Positions 1 through 8,570 are shown, numbered from the stretch's first letter. The stretch is DNA of 64,000 bases from CAVTQZ01 sp963737015 (GCA_963737015.1 CAVTQZ010000002.1:62001-126000); one strand, 5' to 3'. Made by a program: numbers and translations. Notes: a model not told the origin generated them from the letters alone.

Positions 1-230
1 CGAACGTCGCCAAGCACGCACGCGCGTCGCGGGTCGAGATCGGCGTGCAGGTCCAGGACGATCTCAGAGTCACGATCGCTGACAACGGGCGGGGCATTGG
101 TGACCCCGAGCGCGACAGCGGGCTCGGAAACATGAGAGCGCGCGCCGAGCGCCGCGGGGGACAGATGTCGATCACGGGCAGGGAGCCGAAGGGCACCCTC
201 CTCGAATGGCGGGTGCCCCTTCCGCACTGA
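1..230 (+). CDS. Sensor histidine kinase, C-terminal fragment (NarL/DevS-type)
   Basis: The gene enters the window from the left in the frame whose first full codon is base 3. It opens with NVAKHARASRVEI, the N-box helix (usually EALTNVxKHA) of HisKA_3-type kinases. The ATP-lid motifs DNGRGI and SGLGNMRARAERRGG follow, and the protein ends with a GTLLEWRVPLP strand. This is the HATPase domain of a kinase that phosphorylates NarL-family regulators. The closest match from memory is the DevS/DosS group, but the sensory domains are outside the window, so that is only inferred. The partner regulator is not visible here. Confidence 0.85.
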   Translation, partial: NVAKHARASRVEIGVQVQDDLRVTIADNGRGIGDPERDSGLGNMRARAERRGGQMSITGREPKGTLLEWRVPLPH

Positions 231-245
231 GCTACTGGGCCAGTG

Positions 246-542
246 TCAGTGCTCGTCCCAATGGCCTTCGTGCGCGGCGTGACGATGATCGTCGTGCACG
301 TAGTCGGTGTGGTCACCGTGTGACACGGCCTCGTGTCCACACTCGGGACCGTGCTCGTGCTCGTGGTCCGCGTGCTCCACGTGGGTGTCCGGCTCGCACT
401 CGTCCCAGTGATCGTCGTGGCCGCGATGCGCATGGCCGTCGTGCAGATAGTCGGTGTGGTCCCCGTGCGTCACCGCGACGTGGCCACAGTCCGGCCCGTG
501 CGCGTGGCCGTGCTCGGCATGGGTGTCATGAACGGTTGTCAT
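246..542 (-). CDS. Histidine-rich metal-binding protein with two internal repeats
   Basis: A 98-residue cytosolic protein with no signal peptide. It is very rich in His, Asp and Glu. It contains two copies of a unit of about 33 residues, starting GPDCGHVAVTHGDHTDY and GPECGHEAVSHGDHTDY and each ending in HWDE, joined by a short His/Glu linker. The first 17 bases overlap the end of the ArsR-type gene upstream, so the two are almost certainly co-transcribed. An AGGAG motif precedes the ATG at 540-542, which sets the start. The composition implies binding of Zn, Ni or Co, and the SmtB-like partner supports a metal buffer or storage role. I know of no named family for it. Confidence 0.8.
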   Translation of the reverse strand: MTTVHDTHAEHGHAHGPDCGHVAVTHGDHTDYLHDGHAHRGHDDHWDECEPDTHVEHADHEHEHGPECGHEAVSHGDHTDYVHDDHRHAAHEGHWDEH

Positions 543-912
543 CTTCGTGCTCCTCTCTTGTCTGGTCGGGTATTGAAGGTGGTCGATGTCCCGCTTCGCT
601 TCCGTGCGTGAACGCGTCGCGTGCGATGTGCGCAACGTGTTCGTCCGCAAGTGAATAGAGCGTCTCCTTACCGCGGCGGTTCCCCGCGACGAGACCTGTC
701 GACCTGAGCACCCGAAGGTGCTGCGACGCGAGCGACTGCGAGATGCCGAGGGTGTCCACGAGCTCGTGGACGCAACGAGGGCCCTCGGCGAGCTCGAGGA
801 CGATCGCCAGACGATGCGGCGTCCCGAGGGCCCGCAGAAGCTCCGAGGCCGTCGAAAGCCGCCTCTCGTCGAGTGCCGGCCGGGTCGTATCGCTCGGTAT
901 GGTCACCTGCAC
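526..912 (-). CDS. ArsR/SmtB-family metal-sensing repressor
   Basis: A 128-residue winged-helix repressor. The recognition region is GISQSLASQHLRVLRSTGLV (about 56-75), followed by the wing RRGKETLYSL. The last helix carries Asp90, His92, His103 and Glu106. This is exactly the spacing (DxH, then HxxE eleven residues after the first His) of the alpha-5 zinc site of SmtB and CzrA. It should therefore bind Zn(II) or a similar divalent ion and release DNA when metal is high. It overlaps the histidine-rich gene downstream and diverges from a Fur-family gene. The C-terminal tail after residue 107 is rich in Glu, Asp and Arg. Confidence 0.9.
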   Translation of the reverse strand: MQVTIPSDTTRPALDERRLSTASELLRALGTPHRLAIVLELAEGPRCVHELVDTLGISQSLASQHLRVLRSTGLVAGNRRGKETLYSLADEHVAHIARDAFTHGSEAGHRPPSIPDQTREEHEDDNRS

Positions 913-999
913 ATATTAGCAACTGTTCATGCTTTGTCCGGCACGGGCACGCACCGCCTTTTATGGCTCCAAGCTGGGGATTCGGCCGCGTCGTGAGTT

Positions 1000-1016
1000 C
1001 AAGAATGGTTCTCATC
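1000..1016 (+). promoter_or_regulatory. Candidate Fur/Zur box upstream of the Fur-family gene
   Basis: The sequence CAAGAATGGTTCTCATC lies about 25-40 bases before the Fur-family start. Its core GAATGGTTCTC is an imperfect inverted repeat resembling the AATGnTTnTCAT core of Fur/Zur boxes. Autoregulation would be typical. This is a match by eye only. Confidence 0.3.
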
Positions 1017-1041
1017 ACAATCTCTCTGAGGGCCCGCCGGT

Positions 1042-1494
1042 ATGCTTGGTGTGGTGCCCGACGACGTTCACAGCGCGGTTTCGTCACGACTTCGCGGTGT
1101 CGGACAGCGCTACACGACGGGGCGCCGGATGCTCGTCGAGGCCCTGACGTCGGCCACGAAACCCCTCACGACGGCAGAGCTCGTCGCCGCAGAGCCGCGC
1201 CTGCCCTGGAGCACCACGTACAGGAACCTCGGCATCCTCCAACAAGCGGGTGTAGTGAGAACCGTGATCGGAAGTGACGAGTACTCGCGGTTCGAACTGG
1301 CCGAGGAACTGACAGGACGCCACCACCATCACCTCGTGTGCATCACCTGCGGGGCCGTCGAAGATTTCGAAGCGCCGCCGCGGGTCGAAAGGGGCCTGGC
1401 GGACGCGATCGATCAGCTTTCCATCGGATCTGGATTCAGACCCGAGACGCACCGCCTCGATCTGCTCGGGACGTGCGCGAAATGCGCCCTCTGA
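1042..1494 (+). CDS. Fur-family transcriptional regulator (Zur-like)
   Basis: A 150-residue Fur-family protein. The winged helix covers about residues 15-85 (LPWSTTYRNLGILQQAGVV). The dimerisation domain contains HHHHLVCITCG and HRLDLLGTCAKC, giving a structural Cys4 zinc site (Cys100, 103, 145, 148). The histidines at 94-97 and 137 sit where the regulatory metal binds. Because it faces an SmtB-type sensor and a histidine-rich protein, zinc sensing (Zur) is the likeliest role, but Fur or Nur is not excluded. The ATG at 1042 has only a weak Shine-Dalgarno; GTG at 1054 is an alternative. Confidence 0.85.
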   Translation: MLGVVPDDVHSAVSSRLRGVGQRYTTGRRMLVEALTSATKPLTTAELVAAEPRLPWSTTYRNLGILQQAGVVRTVIGSDEYSRFELAEELTGRHHHHLVCITCGAVEDFEAPPRVERGLADAIDQLSIGSGFRPETHRLDLLGTCAKCAL

Positions 1495-1507
1495 TTCGGG
1501 GGCCCGG

Positions 1508-2761
1508 TCAGGGCCCGGGTCGGAGTCTCGGGAAGGTCACCGATATCTCGAGCCCACCACCGGCGACGGGCTTGGCACTGACAGATGCTTCGTGAGCGTC
1601 GGCGATCGCCCTCACGAGTGTAAGCCCGAGACCGACTCCGTCACGGTCGTTGGTCCGCACCTCCATTCGGCGAAACGGCTCGAACAGAGAGTCGACGGCG
1701 TCTTCGGGAATGCTCGGGCCGCCGTTGGCGACCGTCAGGAACGAGACCCCGTCGTCGGTTCCGGTGGTCACGCGGACCCAGCCATCGTTTTGATTGTGCA
1801 ACACCGAATTGTCGATGAGATTGAGCACCAGGCGACCCAGTAGTAGCGGATCTCCAGCCGTTTCGGACTCTTTCAGGTCCGATGCGATCTGCAGGTTCTT
1901 CTCCGCGACAGCGGGCGCAACGGTCTCCAAGCCGTCGCCGGCGAGGAGGGCCAGATCCACCTTCGGTCTGGCGAGCGGGTTCCGCTCGGCCACTGACAGC
2001 GTCAGGAGCGAGTTGATTAGGGTCTCTGCTTGATCCACCGATCGTCGGATCTTCATCGCCATGGCTTCGAGCTGTTCCGGTGTACGCGTTCGCTTCGAAA
2101 GCGTGACGTCGACCGCCGTTCTCATGACCGTGAGCGGCGTGCGGAGCTCGTGGGAAGCGTCGGCCACGAAACGACGCTGATTCTCGAATGCGATGTCCAG
2201 GCGGTCGAGCATGTCGTCGAAGGTGTCAGCCAGCTCTTTCAATTCGTCGTTGGCTCCGCCGAGTGCCAGACGCTCACCGAGATGGCGTTCCGAGGCTCGC
2301 CGCGCGGCGTCGGTGATCGCCTTGACGGGCCGAAGTAGACGTCCGGCCATCACCCAACCGATCCCTCCCGAGACCAGCGTCATACCGCCGAGACCGATGA
2401 GCGAGAACAGAAGTAGATCGTGCAATGTCTGAGCGCGCTGGTTGTTCGCCGCTTCCTGGGCCCCGGCTGCGAATACCTTCGAGCAGTACGAAGGAACGGG
2501 TGCCGACGGCTTCGATCCTTCCTTGGCGTTTGCCACGGCCTCGGAACCGGTGATCTTGCACGCCGCAGTGGCCTTCGCCTCCTGCGCTGCAGTCAGCGTT
2601 GAGTCAGAGGTCTTGAGGCTGCCCGCGACGAGCCCGTAAGTGACCGCAAGAAGCGTGGCGCCGGCAACGAGGAACAAGGCGCCGTATATCACGGCGAGGC
2701 GTAGCCGGACCTTTTGAGGAATCAGCCGCCGGGCGAGATGTCTCATCCCGACGGCGCGCAC
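1508..2761 (-). CDS. Two-component sensor histidine kinase (HAMP-HisKA-HATPase)
   Basis: A 417-residue membrane kinase. TM1 lies at about 20-44, an extracellular loop of about 70 residues follows, then TM2 at about 116-140, HAMP (RLLRPVKAITDAARRASERHLGERL), HisKA with phospho-His204 in DASHELRTPL, and HATPase with the N-box LNLIDNSVLHN and DGVGLGLTLV. The G1 box reads VANGGPSIP rather than DxGxG. It overlaps the response regulator gene upstream by 19 bases, so both are made from one transcript. The loop contains two cysteines and is rich in Ala, Ser and Lys; I see no known ligand fold. The divergent ABC exporter operon is the probable target. Confidence 0.92.
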   Translation of the reverse strand: MRAVGMRHLARRLIPQKVRLRLAVIYGALFLVAGATLLAVTYGLVAGSLKTSDSTLTAAQEAKATAACKITGSEAVANAKEGSKPSAPVPSYCSKVFAAGAQEAANNQRAQTLHDLLLFSLIGLGGMTLVSGGIGWVMAGRLLRPVKAITDAARRASERHLGERLALGGANDELKELADTFDDMLDRLDIAFENQRRFVADASHELRTPLTVMRTAVDVTLSKRTRTPEQLEAMAMKIRRSVDQAETLINSLLTLSVAERNPLARPKVDLALLAGDGLETVAPAVAEKNLQIASDLKESETAGDPLLLGRLVLNLIDNSVLHNQNDGWVRVTTGTDDGVSFLTVANGGPSIPEDAVDSLFEPFRRMEVRTNDRDGVGLGLTLVRAIADAHEASVSAKPVAGGGLEISVTFPRLRPGP

Positions 2762-3420
2762 CGAAGTCTGTAACCCTCCCCCACCACGGTCTCGATCGGA
2801 TCGGGGTCACCGAGCTTTCGTCTCAGTCGTGCGATGGTGACGGTCACGACCTGACTGAACGGATCGGCAAACTCGTCCCACACGCGTTCGAGTAGGTCTT
2901 CTGCGCTCAGCACGGCGCCGTCTGCCACCAAGAGAGCCTCCAACACGCCCATTTCCTTCCTGGTGAGCTCGAGCCGGCGCCCTGCACGGCTGACGTTGCG
3001 CCGTGAGCGGTCGAAGGTGATGTCACCTCGCGTTATCACGGGAGCCGGGGGTGGACTTCTTCGGGCGAGCGTGAATACCCGGGCGACGAGCTCTGCGAAC
3101 GCAAAGGGCTTGCTGAGATAGTCGTCCGCTCCGAGGTTCAGGCCCTCAACGCGCGCCTCTACAGCACTTGCCGCTGTGAGCATCAAAATACGCGCCGAAC
3201 AGTCCGAGCCCACGATCGTCGCACATACCGCGTCACCGTGAACCTTGGGTAGGTCGCGGTCGAGAATCACGACGTCGTAGCGGTTCAGGAGGACCTTCTC
3301 GATCGCATTCGAACCGTCATTTGCCACATCGGCCGCGATCCCGCGATCCCGCAGGCCCTCGGCGATGTCCTCTGCCAAATCTTGCTGATCCTCGACGACC
3401 AGCACCCTCACCCGCGACAT
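2743..3420 (-). CDS. OmpR/PhoB-family response regulator
   Basis: A 225-residue regulator. The receiver domain (1-120) carries the acidic pair at residues 10-11, phospho-Asp54 in VVILDRDLP, Thr in MLTAAS and Lys in LSKPFAF. A winged-helix DNA-binding domain follows (about 128-222, ending in IETVVGEGYRL). It is the partner of the overlapping histidine kinase. Its promoter faces the lipoprotein-ABC transporter operon across about 190 bases, a common layout for antibiotic or envelope-stress exporters. Confidence 0.93.
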   Translation of the reverse strand: MSRVRVLVVEDQQDLAEDIAEGLRDRGIAADVANDGSNAIEKVLLNRYDVVILDRDLPKVHGDAVCATIVGSDCSARILMLTAASAVEARVEGLNLGADDYLSKPFAFAELVARVFTLARRSPPPAPVITRGDITFDRSRRNVSRAGRRLELTRKEMGVLEALLVADGAVLSAEDLLERVWDEFADPFSQVVTVTIARLRRKLGDPDPIETVVGEGYRLRCAPSG

Positions 3421-3492
3421 CCTGCCCCAAACGACCTTGCAACCGCATTACACAAACGCACTCCTGCATCGTCCTCGCAAGGGTCACCACCT

Positions 3493-3518
3493 GGGCCCTT
3501 CGGGAGATGAGGGCCCTT
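3493..3518 (+). promoter_or_regulatory. Direct repeats GGGCCCTT in the divergent promoter region
   Basis: Two copies of GGGCCCTT (3493-3500 and 3511-3518) lie 18 bases apart between the response regulator and the exporter operon. They could be a binding site for the adjacent regulator or part of a stem with the surrounding G/C-rich sequence. This is inference. Confidence 0.3.
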
Positions 3519-3614
3519 TGTCGGCTACACGGCGTCGGAGAGACGCAATGCGCCTTGGCATATGAACCAGTCAACAACCGATCGCTTGTCGTTCGAGTCC
3601 ACGGAGGTGACGTC

Positions 3615-4223
3615 GTGTTCCACAGACATAAGAGAGGGCGCCGTCCGAGAATACGGGGGAGGCTCGGCGCATCCGCGATCGGCTCTGTGACCTTCCTTGC
3701 AATCGTGGCCACTGCGTGCTCCGCGGCATCCACGCCTTCGGTGGCGAGCCTCCCCGGACGACACCCGGCCGCGACAAGCGCGAGCCAGCCATCGAGCTCT
3801 GAATCAGATCAGGACTTAGTGAACTTCGCGCGTTGTCTACGCCGACATGGCGCGGCCGAACCGGATCCGGTGCACATTCCCGGTCATTCGGGGCTGAGCG
3901 TGCAGATCCCACCTTCAGGTCCGACCACGAACGCCGCTCTGAACGTGTGCAATCACTACCTCGCCCCGGTCATGCGGATGAAGCAGGCACACGCACGTCA
4001 AGAGCTGGCGTCGTGGCTCCCGGGTCTCACCCACTACGCGCAGTGCATGAGGTCCCATGACATCGCGATGCTGGACCCCAACTCCGATGGGTCGCTGAGC
4101 CTCGGAAATGTACCGGGCATTACGAGTGACTTCGGCCGATATTCCCCTCAGTTCCGCTCAGCCGACGCCGCCTGCAGACACTTTCTTCCCGCAGCGGTAC
4201 ACGACGACGGGACCGGCCCGTGA
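3615..4223 (+). CDS. Predicted lipoprotein of an ABC exporter operon
   Basis: A 202-residue exported protein. GTG at 3615 is preceded by GGAGGTGA at an ideal distance, so the longer upstream reading frame is rejected. A basic N-terminus (HKRGRRPRIRGR) and a hydrophobic segment end in ATAC, a plausible lipobox with lipidated Cys. The mature part carries conserved-looking Cys pairs in FARCLRRHG, NVCNHYL, YAQCMRSHDI and AACRHFL. I recognise this four-Cys arrangement from actinobacterial lipoproteins that precede HlyD/MacB-type exporters, but no biochemical role is known to me. The stop overlaps the next start (GTGA), so translation is coupled. Confidence 0.8.
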   Translation: MFHRHKRGRRPRIRGRLGASAIGSVTFLAIVATACSAASTPSVASLPGRHPAATSASQPSSSESDQDLVNFARCLRRHGAAEPDPVHIPGHSGLSVQIPPSGPTTNAALNVCNHYLAPVMRMKQAHARQELASWLPGLTHYAQCMRSHDIAMLDPNSDGSLSLGNVPGITSDFGRYSPQFRSADAACRHFLPAAVHDDGTGP

Positions 4224-5329
4224 GACGGCGCGGCATCGCGACAGCCACGGCGCTCGGCGCCGCCGCTTTGAGCGGCTGCATCGCCACGATCGCCCTGTGG
4301 GAAGGCAACGCGACTTCGGCGTCGCCCGCTCCGGCTCCGGTCGCGACGGCCACGGTCGTCCGGACAGACCTCGTTTCGACGGTTCTGACCGAAGGCACAC
4401 TCGGCTACGCCCCGGCAGACCCCGTCGTGAACCGGCTCTCAGGCACCTACACCGAGCTTCCCTCTCCGGGGACGGTGGTATCCGACGGAGGGACCCTTTA
4501 CCGGGTCGACAACACAGCTGTGGTTCTGATGACGGGAAGCGTGCCGGCTTGGAGGCCTTTTCAATCCGGAATGACGGACGGTCCGGACGTCACAGAGCTC
4601 GAATCGGACCTGATCGCGTTGGGTTTCGCACGAGGGCTCTTCTCGGAGCCAGGTGATCACTTCGTCGCAGCCACCGCCGCAGCGGTCGAGCGGTGGCAGC
4701 GCGCCGTCGGGGACCTGCCGAACGGAACGATCGCGCTGGGTCAGATCGAGTTCCTCCCGGCCCCTGTCCTCGTAGGCGCCCAACAAGTGCTCCCGGGCCA
4801 GAGTGCGGCTCCAGGCGAGGTCTCCTATCTGGTCACGACGACTGCCAGGGTCGTGAGCGTCGGGCTCAACCCGGATCTTCCCGCCGTCTCGGTCGGAGAA
4901 CCGGTGTCGATCGTCCTGCCCTCCAATGCGACGACTCCGGGACGAGTGACCGCCGTGGGGCCGCCGCCGCCAAACGGCAGCGCCGGGTCCCAGACGTCAT
5001 CCAGCTCCGGGTCGGCCAACGCGTCCGGATCGGGCCAGCCGCCTGCCACTGCGGTCGCGACCGTCGTCCCCGAGCGCCCTGAGGAGACAGGCAACGCAAG
5101 CGGAGAGGCCGTGCAGGTCGAGCTGACGGTTCAGTCCGCAGCGAATGTGCTCGCTGTTCCCGTCTCCGCGCTTCTGGCGCTCGCTGGCGGCGGTTACGGC
5201 CTCGAAGTCGTAGGACCGCATGGCCATCACCATCTCGTCGGCGTCACGACCGGTGTCTTCAGCAATTCGCAGGTCCAGGTGAGCGGCGAATACATCTCGC
5301 CTGGCACGAAGGTGGTCGTGGCCGAATGA
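4220..5329 (+). CDS. HlyD-like periplasmic adaptor with peptidoglycan-binding-like domain
   Basis: A 369-residue envelope protein. An N-terminal hydrophobic segment (about 6-27) anchors or exports it. Residues 40-100 form a lipoyl-like half (VVRTDLVSTVLTEGTLGY). A PG_binding_1-like three-helix unit follows (DGPDVTELESDLIALGFA ... VERWQRAVG, about 115-155). After it come the second half of the barrel and a Ser/Gly-rich linker near residues 250-275. This is the architecture of adaptor subunits that connect MacB-type transporters in Gram-positive bacteria. It overlaps both neighbours by 4 bases, placing it as the second gene of the exporter operon. Confidence 0.88.
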   Translation: MRRRGIATATALGAAALSGCIATIALWEGNATSASPAPAPVATATVVRTDLVSTVLTEGTLGYAPADPVVNRLSGTYTELPSPGTVVSDGGTLYRVDNTAVVLMTGSVPAWRPFQSGMTDGPDVTELESDLIALGFARGLFSEPGDHFVAATAAAVERWQRAVGDLPNGTIALGQIEFLPAPVLVGAQQVLPGQSAAPGEVSYLVTTTARVVSVGLNPDLPAVSVGEPVSIVLPSNATTPGRVTAVGPPPPNGSAGSQTSSSSGSANASGSGQPPATAVATVVPERPEETGNASGEAVQVELTVQSAANVLAVPVSALLALAGGGYGLEVVGPHGHHHLVGVTTGVFSNSQVQVSGEYISPGTKVVVAE

Positions 5330-6009
5330 TGGCACTCGAGCTCGAAGAGGTGACGAAGCTACACACGGGCTCACCGCCGGTCTCGGCGCTCACCTCCGTG
5401 TCCATGCGCGTGGAGGAGGGCGAGTTCGTGGCGGTTGTGGGCCCCTCCGGCTCCGGCAAATCCACCCTGCTCGCGATCGCGGGGACGTTGGAACGTCCGA
5501 CGTCGGGACACGTCGCCGTGGGAGGCAGACGGGTCGAAGAGATGTCCGACGACCAACTTTCCGGTGTGCGCGCCGGACAGATCGGCTTCGTCTTTCAGCA
5601 GTTCTTCCTCGTCCCAACCCTCTCCACGCTCGACAACGTGGCGAACGGTCTTTTGTACCTCGGGGTTCGGGCACGAGAACGGCGTCTGCGCGCGACGGAA
5701 GCTCTCGAACGCGTCCACCTGGAACACCGCTCCTCGCACAAGCCGGGCGAGCTTTCAGGTGGAGAGTGCCAAAGGGCGGCGATCGCGAGGGCGATCGTCC
5801 GTGCACCGAGGATCATCCTCGCCGACGAGCCGACCGGCAACGTCGACACGGTGCAAGGCGCCGAGATCCTCGATCTGCTCTTCGATCTGAACGAACGGGG
5901 ATCGACGATCGTCGTGATCACCCACAACCCGGAGATCTCGGACGCGATCCCCCGCAGGATCTCCCTGCGTGACGGGCGCATCCTCACAGACACCGGTCCA
6001 CTCCCGTGA
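5326..6009 (+). CDS. ABC transporter ATP-binding protein (LolD/MacB type)
   Basis: A 227-residue ATPase. It has Walker A GPSGSGKST, the Q-loop FQQFF, signature LSGGE, Walker B IILADEPTGN and switch His in VITHNPE. The subgroup is the one that pairs with FtsX/MacB-fold permeases rather than classic 12-TM exporters. The start overlaps the adaptor stop as ATGA and its own stop overlaps the permease GTG, so it is translationally coupled to both. Confidence 0.95.
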   Translation: MMALELEEVTKLHTGSPPVSALTSVSMRVEEGEFVAVVGPSGSGKSTLLAIAGTLERPTSGHVAVGGRRVEEMSDDQLSGVRAGQIGFVFQQFFLVPTLSTLDNVANGLLYLGVRARERRLRATEALERVHLEHRSSHKPGELSGGECQRAAIARAIVRAPRIILADEPTGNVDTVQGAEILDLLFDLNERGSTIVVITHNPEISDAIPRRISLRDGRILTDTGPLP

Positions 6010-7244
6010 GCCGGCCTCCCGCCGGAGAGGGGGACAGCTCCGACAGTCCGGTTCCCCGCAGTCGTCTCAACGCGAGCGACGTCTGGCACCTGGCGACGCT
6101 TGGAATCCGCGGACGGCCCGTCAGGACCGCGCTTTCCGCCGCCAGCGTCGCCTTGGGTGTGGCGACGATGGTCGCCGTACTCGGTATCTCGAGCTCGAGC
6201 CGTGCACAGCTCGTCGCCGAGATCGATTCTCTCGGGACGAACCTTCTAACCGTCGCGCCCGGGCAGAGCTTCGCGGGCCAGAACGTGTCACTGCCGAACA
6301 AGGCCCCGGCGATGATCCGGCGCATCGGACCGGTGCTCGCTGTCTCCGCGTTGAGCGACGTGGGATCGGGCGTGAACATCTACCGCAACGATCACATCTC
6401 GGCCGCAAACACGAACGGCATCAGCATCTATGCAGCACAGACCTCTCTCTTGGAGACCCTGCAGGGTCGACTCCGGGAGGGGCGCTTTCTCAACAGCGCC
6501 ACAGTTCACCTCCCCGCGGTCGTCCTCGGGGCTGACGCTGCCGGTGCGTTGGGAATCGACCGGGCTGACGGATCGGTACAGGTCTGGATGTCCGGCCAAT
6601 GGTTCGACGTCGTCGGGATCCTGCGACCTTTGGGGTTGGCTCCCGAGCTCGACCGAAGTGCGCTGGTGGGTTATCCGATCGCTCAGCGCTTCCTTGGATC
6701 TGACGGATCCCCGGTCGACATATACGTGCGGGCGGACCCGGTGAGTGTCAACCAGGTCGAATCGGTGCTCGCGGCCACAGCCGACCCTTCGGCTCCGCAG
6801 AACGTGGCGATCACGAATCCGTCGGATGCTCTTGTCGCTCGGGGCGAGGCCAACTCGGCCTTCCAGGGTTTGCTCCTGGGTCTCGGTGCGGTCGCCGTCG
6901 TGGTGGGCGGAGTAGGGATCACGAACGTGATGGTGATGGCGGTCCTCGAACGACGTGGTGAGATCGGTCTCCGCCGCTCTCTCGGAGCGAAGAGGAGCCA
7001 CGTGGCGGTCCAATTCATAGGTGAATCGGGACTTCTGGCAGGTGTGGGCGGCCTGGCGGGAGCGGTGTCGGGGGGATTCGCGACGGCCGTCTACGCGCAT
7101 GTCCGTGACTGGAACAGCGTGGTCCCGATCTCAGTCCTGATCGTGGCTACCTTCGGCGCGCTCGTGGTGGGAGTGATCGCAGGCATCTACCCGGCCGCGA
7201 AGGCGGCCCGTCTCTCACCATCGGCGGCACTGCGGAGCGTCTAG
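6006..7244 (+). CDS. ABC transporter permease, MacB/FtsX family
   Basis: A 412-residue permease with the MacB layout: TM1 near residues 38-60 (ALSAASVALGVATMVAVLGI), a large extracytoplasmic MacB_PCD domain (about 65-270), and an FtsX domain with three TM segments (about 285-310, 335-360, 375-395). The conserved RRGEIGLRRSLGAKRSHV loop contacts the ATPase. It is the last gene of the four-gene operon. By family it should move envelope substrates or drugs by mechanotransmission; the substrate is unknown. Confidence 0.93.
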   Translation: MSRPPAGEGDSSDSPVPRSRLNASDVWHLATLGIRGRPVRTALSAASVALGVATMVAVLGISSSSRAQLVAEIDSLGTNLLTVAPGQSFAGQNVSLPNKAPAMIRRIGPVLAVSALSDVGSGVNIYRNDHISAANTNGISIYAAQTSLLETLQGRLREGRFLNSATVHLPAVVLGADAAGALGIDRADGSVQVWMSGQWFDVVGILRPLGLAPELDRSALVGYPIAQRFLGSDGSPVDIYVRADPVSVNQVESVLAATADPSAPQNVAITNPSDALVARGEANSAFQGLLLGLGAVAVVVGGVGITNVMVMAVLERRGEIGLRRSLGAKRSHVAVQFIGESGLLAGVGGLAGAVSGGFATAVYAHVRDWNSVVPISVLIVATFGALVVGVIAGIYPAAKAARLSPSAALRSV

Positions 7245-7377
7245 ACACCGGGGACTTCAGATGCTGTCGACGTCGGTAGAGATGCAATTGGTGGACGGCG
7301 GTGATGAGCGCAGCAAGAGCGAAGGGCCCAACGTCACTGAAAGAGTATGTGCCAGTGACCAAGGAATGGCCCCTTCG

Positions 7378-7725
7378 ATGATCGAGCTCACCCGGGAGCG
7401 ATTCGAGGAGCTCGTCGGCGAGGCGCTGGACTCCCTGCCCGAGGATCTCGGCCGTCAAATGGCCAACGTCGGCGTGTTCGTCGAAGACCGTGCGGAGGGC
7501 ACTCCCCTACTGGGCCTTTATCAGGGCATCCCGCTGACGAACCGTGGCCCGATGTCGTACGCCGGGGCCATGCCGGATCGGATCACCATTTACCAGGGGA
7601 CGATCTGCTCGATCTGCACCACCGAAGCCGAGGTGGTCGAGCAGGTCCGGCGAACCGTCGTCCACGAGGTGGCCCATCACTTCGGAATCAGCGACCCGCG
7701 GCTCAAAGAGCTCGGATGGGGATAG
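7378..7725 (+). CDS. Minimal zincin metallopeptidase-like protein
   Basis: A 115-residue protein of the Zincin_1 (PF06262) type. It starts IELTRERFEELVGEALDSLP and carries VVHEVAHHFGISD, an HExxH zinc site with a downstream Asp. It lacks a signal peptide. ATG at 7378 has AAGGA 12 bases upstream; ATG at 7366 is an alternative. The family is widespread in actinobacteria and has no assigned substrate. Confidence 0.88.
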   Translation: MIELTRERFEELVGEALDSLPEDLGRQMANVGVFVEDRAEGTPLLGLYQGIPLTNRGPMSYAGAMPDRITIYQGTICSICTTEAEVVEQVRRTVVHEVAHHFGISDPRLKELGWG

Positions 7726-7829
7726 GTGGACCTGGACGCCCAGGGCCATTCACCCCGAACTGCGGCCCAATTTTCACCCACAGCGTCCACGGATTGAACG
7801 ACTGCATCGTTTTCAGCTAGAGGAGAACG

Positions 7830-8570
7830 ATGCCGACAGTCGAGTGGAACCGCCAAATGTGGGACGAGCCGTCGAACTGGATAGACGGCGGCGACGAGTG
7901 GATCTTCCACGCTCAGTCCTGTTCCCAGCACTACGCGGATTGGAAGAGGTCGATCGTCTCTACCTTCATCGAGCCGTACCTCGGACCCGATGTCGACGTT
8001 CTGGAGATCGGTCCTGGACATGGTCGGTGGACCGAGTTCATGGTCGACCGAGTCAAATCGTTGACTCTCGTCGACCTGAGTCTCACCTGTATCGAGACGT
8101 GCCAGAAGCGTTTCGTCGATGCCGACCAGGAAGTCAACTACATCGTCAACGACGGAACCTGTCTACCCGTGCCGGAGGAGTCGATAGATGTCATCTGGTC
8201 TTTCGGCAGCTTCGTACACATCGACGAACCCGAGATCGATTCCTATTTGAGGGAATTCGCTCGGGTGCTAAGACCCGGTGGACGCTTCGTGGTGCACCAT
8301 CCCGGGTGGCACGTGGGTACACCGCAGCTTGCTTCCATCGCGATCCATCTAGGAAAGCCCGGGCGGGTGCTTACCCGGCGTCTGTCCCAAGGCGTGTGGC
8401 GAGGCGGCCTCGACAGAGGCGCCATGACAACGCGGCGTTTCAAGAAGCTCGCTGCCAGCCACGACCTCAGCGTCGAGGATCAACTGAACCGGTGGGGCGA
8501 TACGAACCAGTACAGCTTGGCCGTCCGGGATTATTTCTCCCTCGGCTGCCGCCCCGCACAGAGCCGGTAG
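7830..8570 (+). CDS. Class I SAM-dependent methyltransferase
   Basis: A 246-residue methyltransferase. Motif I is VLEIGPGHGRW (about 56-66), the acidic residue of motif II is in LTLVDLS, and motif IV/V regions are IDVIWSFGSFVHID and VLRPGGRFVVHHPGWH. AGAGGAGAA precedes the ATG. The substrate cannot be read from sequence. It shares its neighbourhood with two other methyltransferases, a PhyH oxygenase and a GH99-like protein, so a glycan or lipid acceptor is a reasonable inference. Confidence 0.9.
   Translation: MPTVEWNRQMWDEPSNWIDGGDEWIFHAQSCSQHYADWKRSIVSTFIEPYLGPDVDVLEIGPGHGRWTEFMVDRVKSLTLVDLSLTCIETCQKRFVDADQEVNYIVNDGTCLPVPEESIDVIWSFGSFVHIDEPEIDSYLREFARVLRPGGRFVVHHPGWHVGTPQLASIAIHLGKPGRVLTRRLSQGVWRGGLDRGAMTTRRFKKLAASHDLSVEDQLNRWGDTNQYSLAVRDYFSLGCRPAQSR

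Noticed and set aside
206..658. Plus-strand frame opposite the His-rich gene
   Set aside because: Its Arg-rich translation mirrors the His/Asp codons of the real gene and has no ribosome site or domain.
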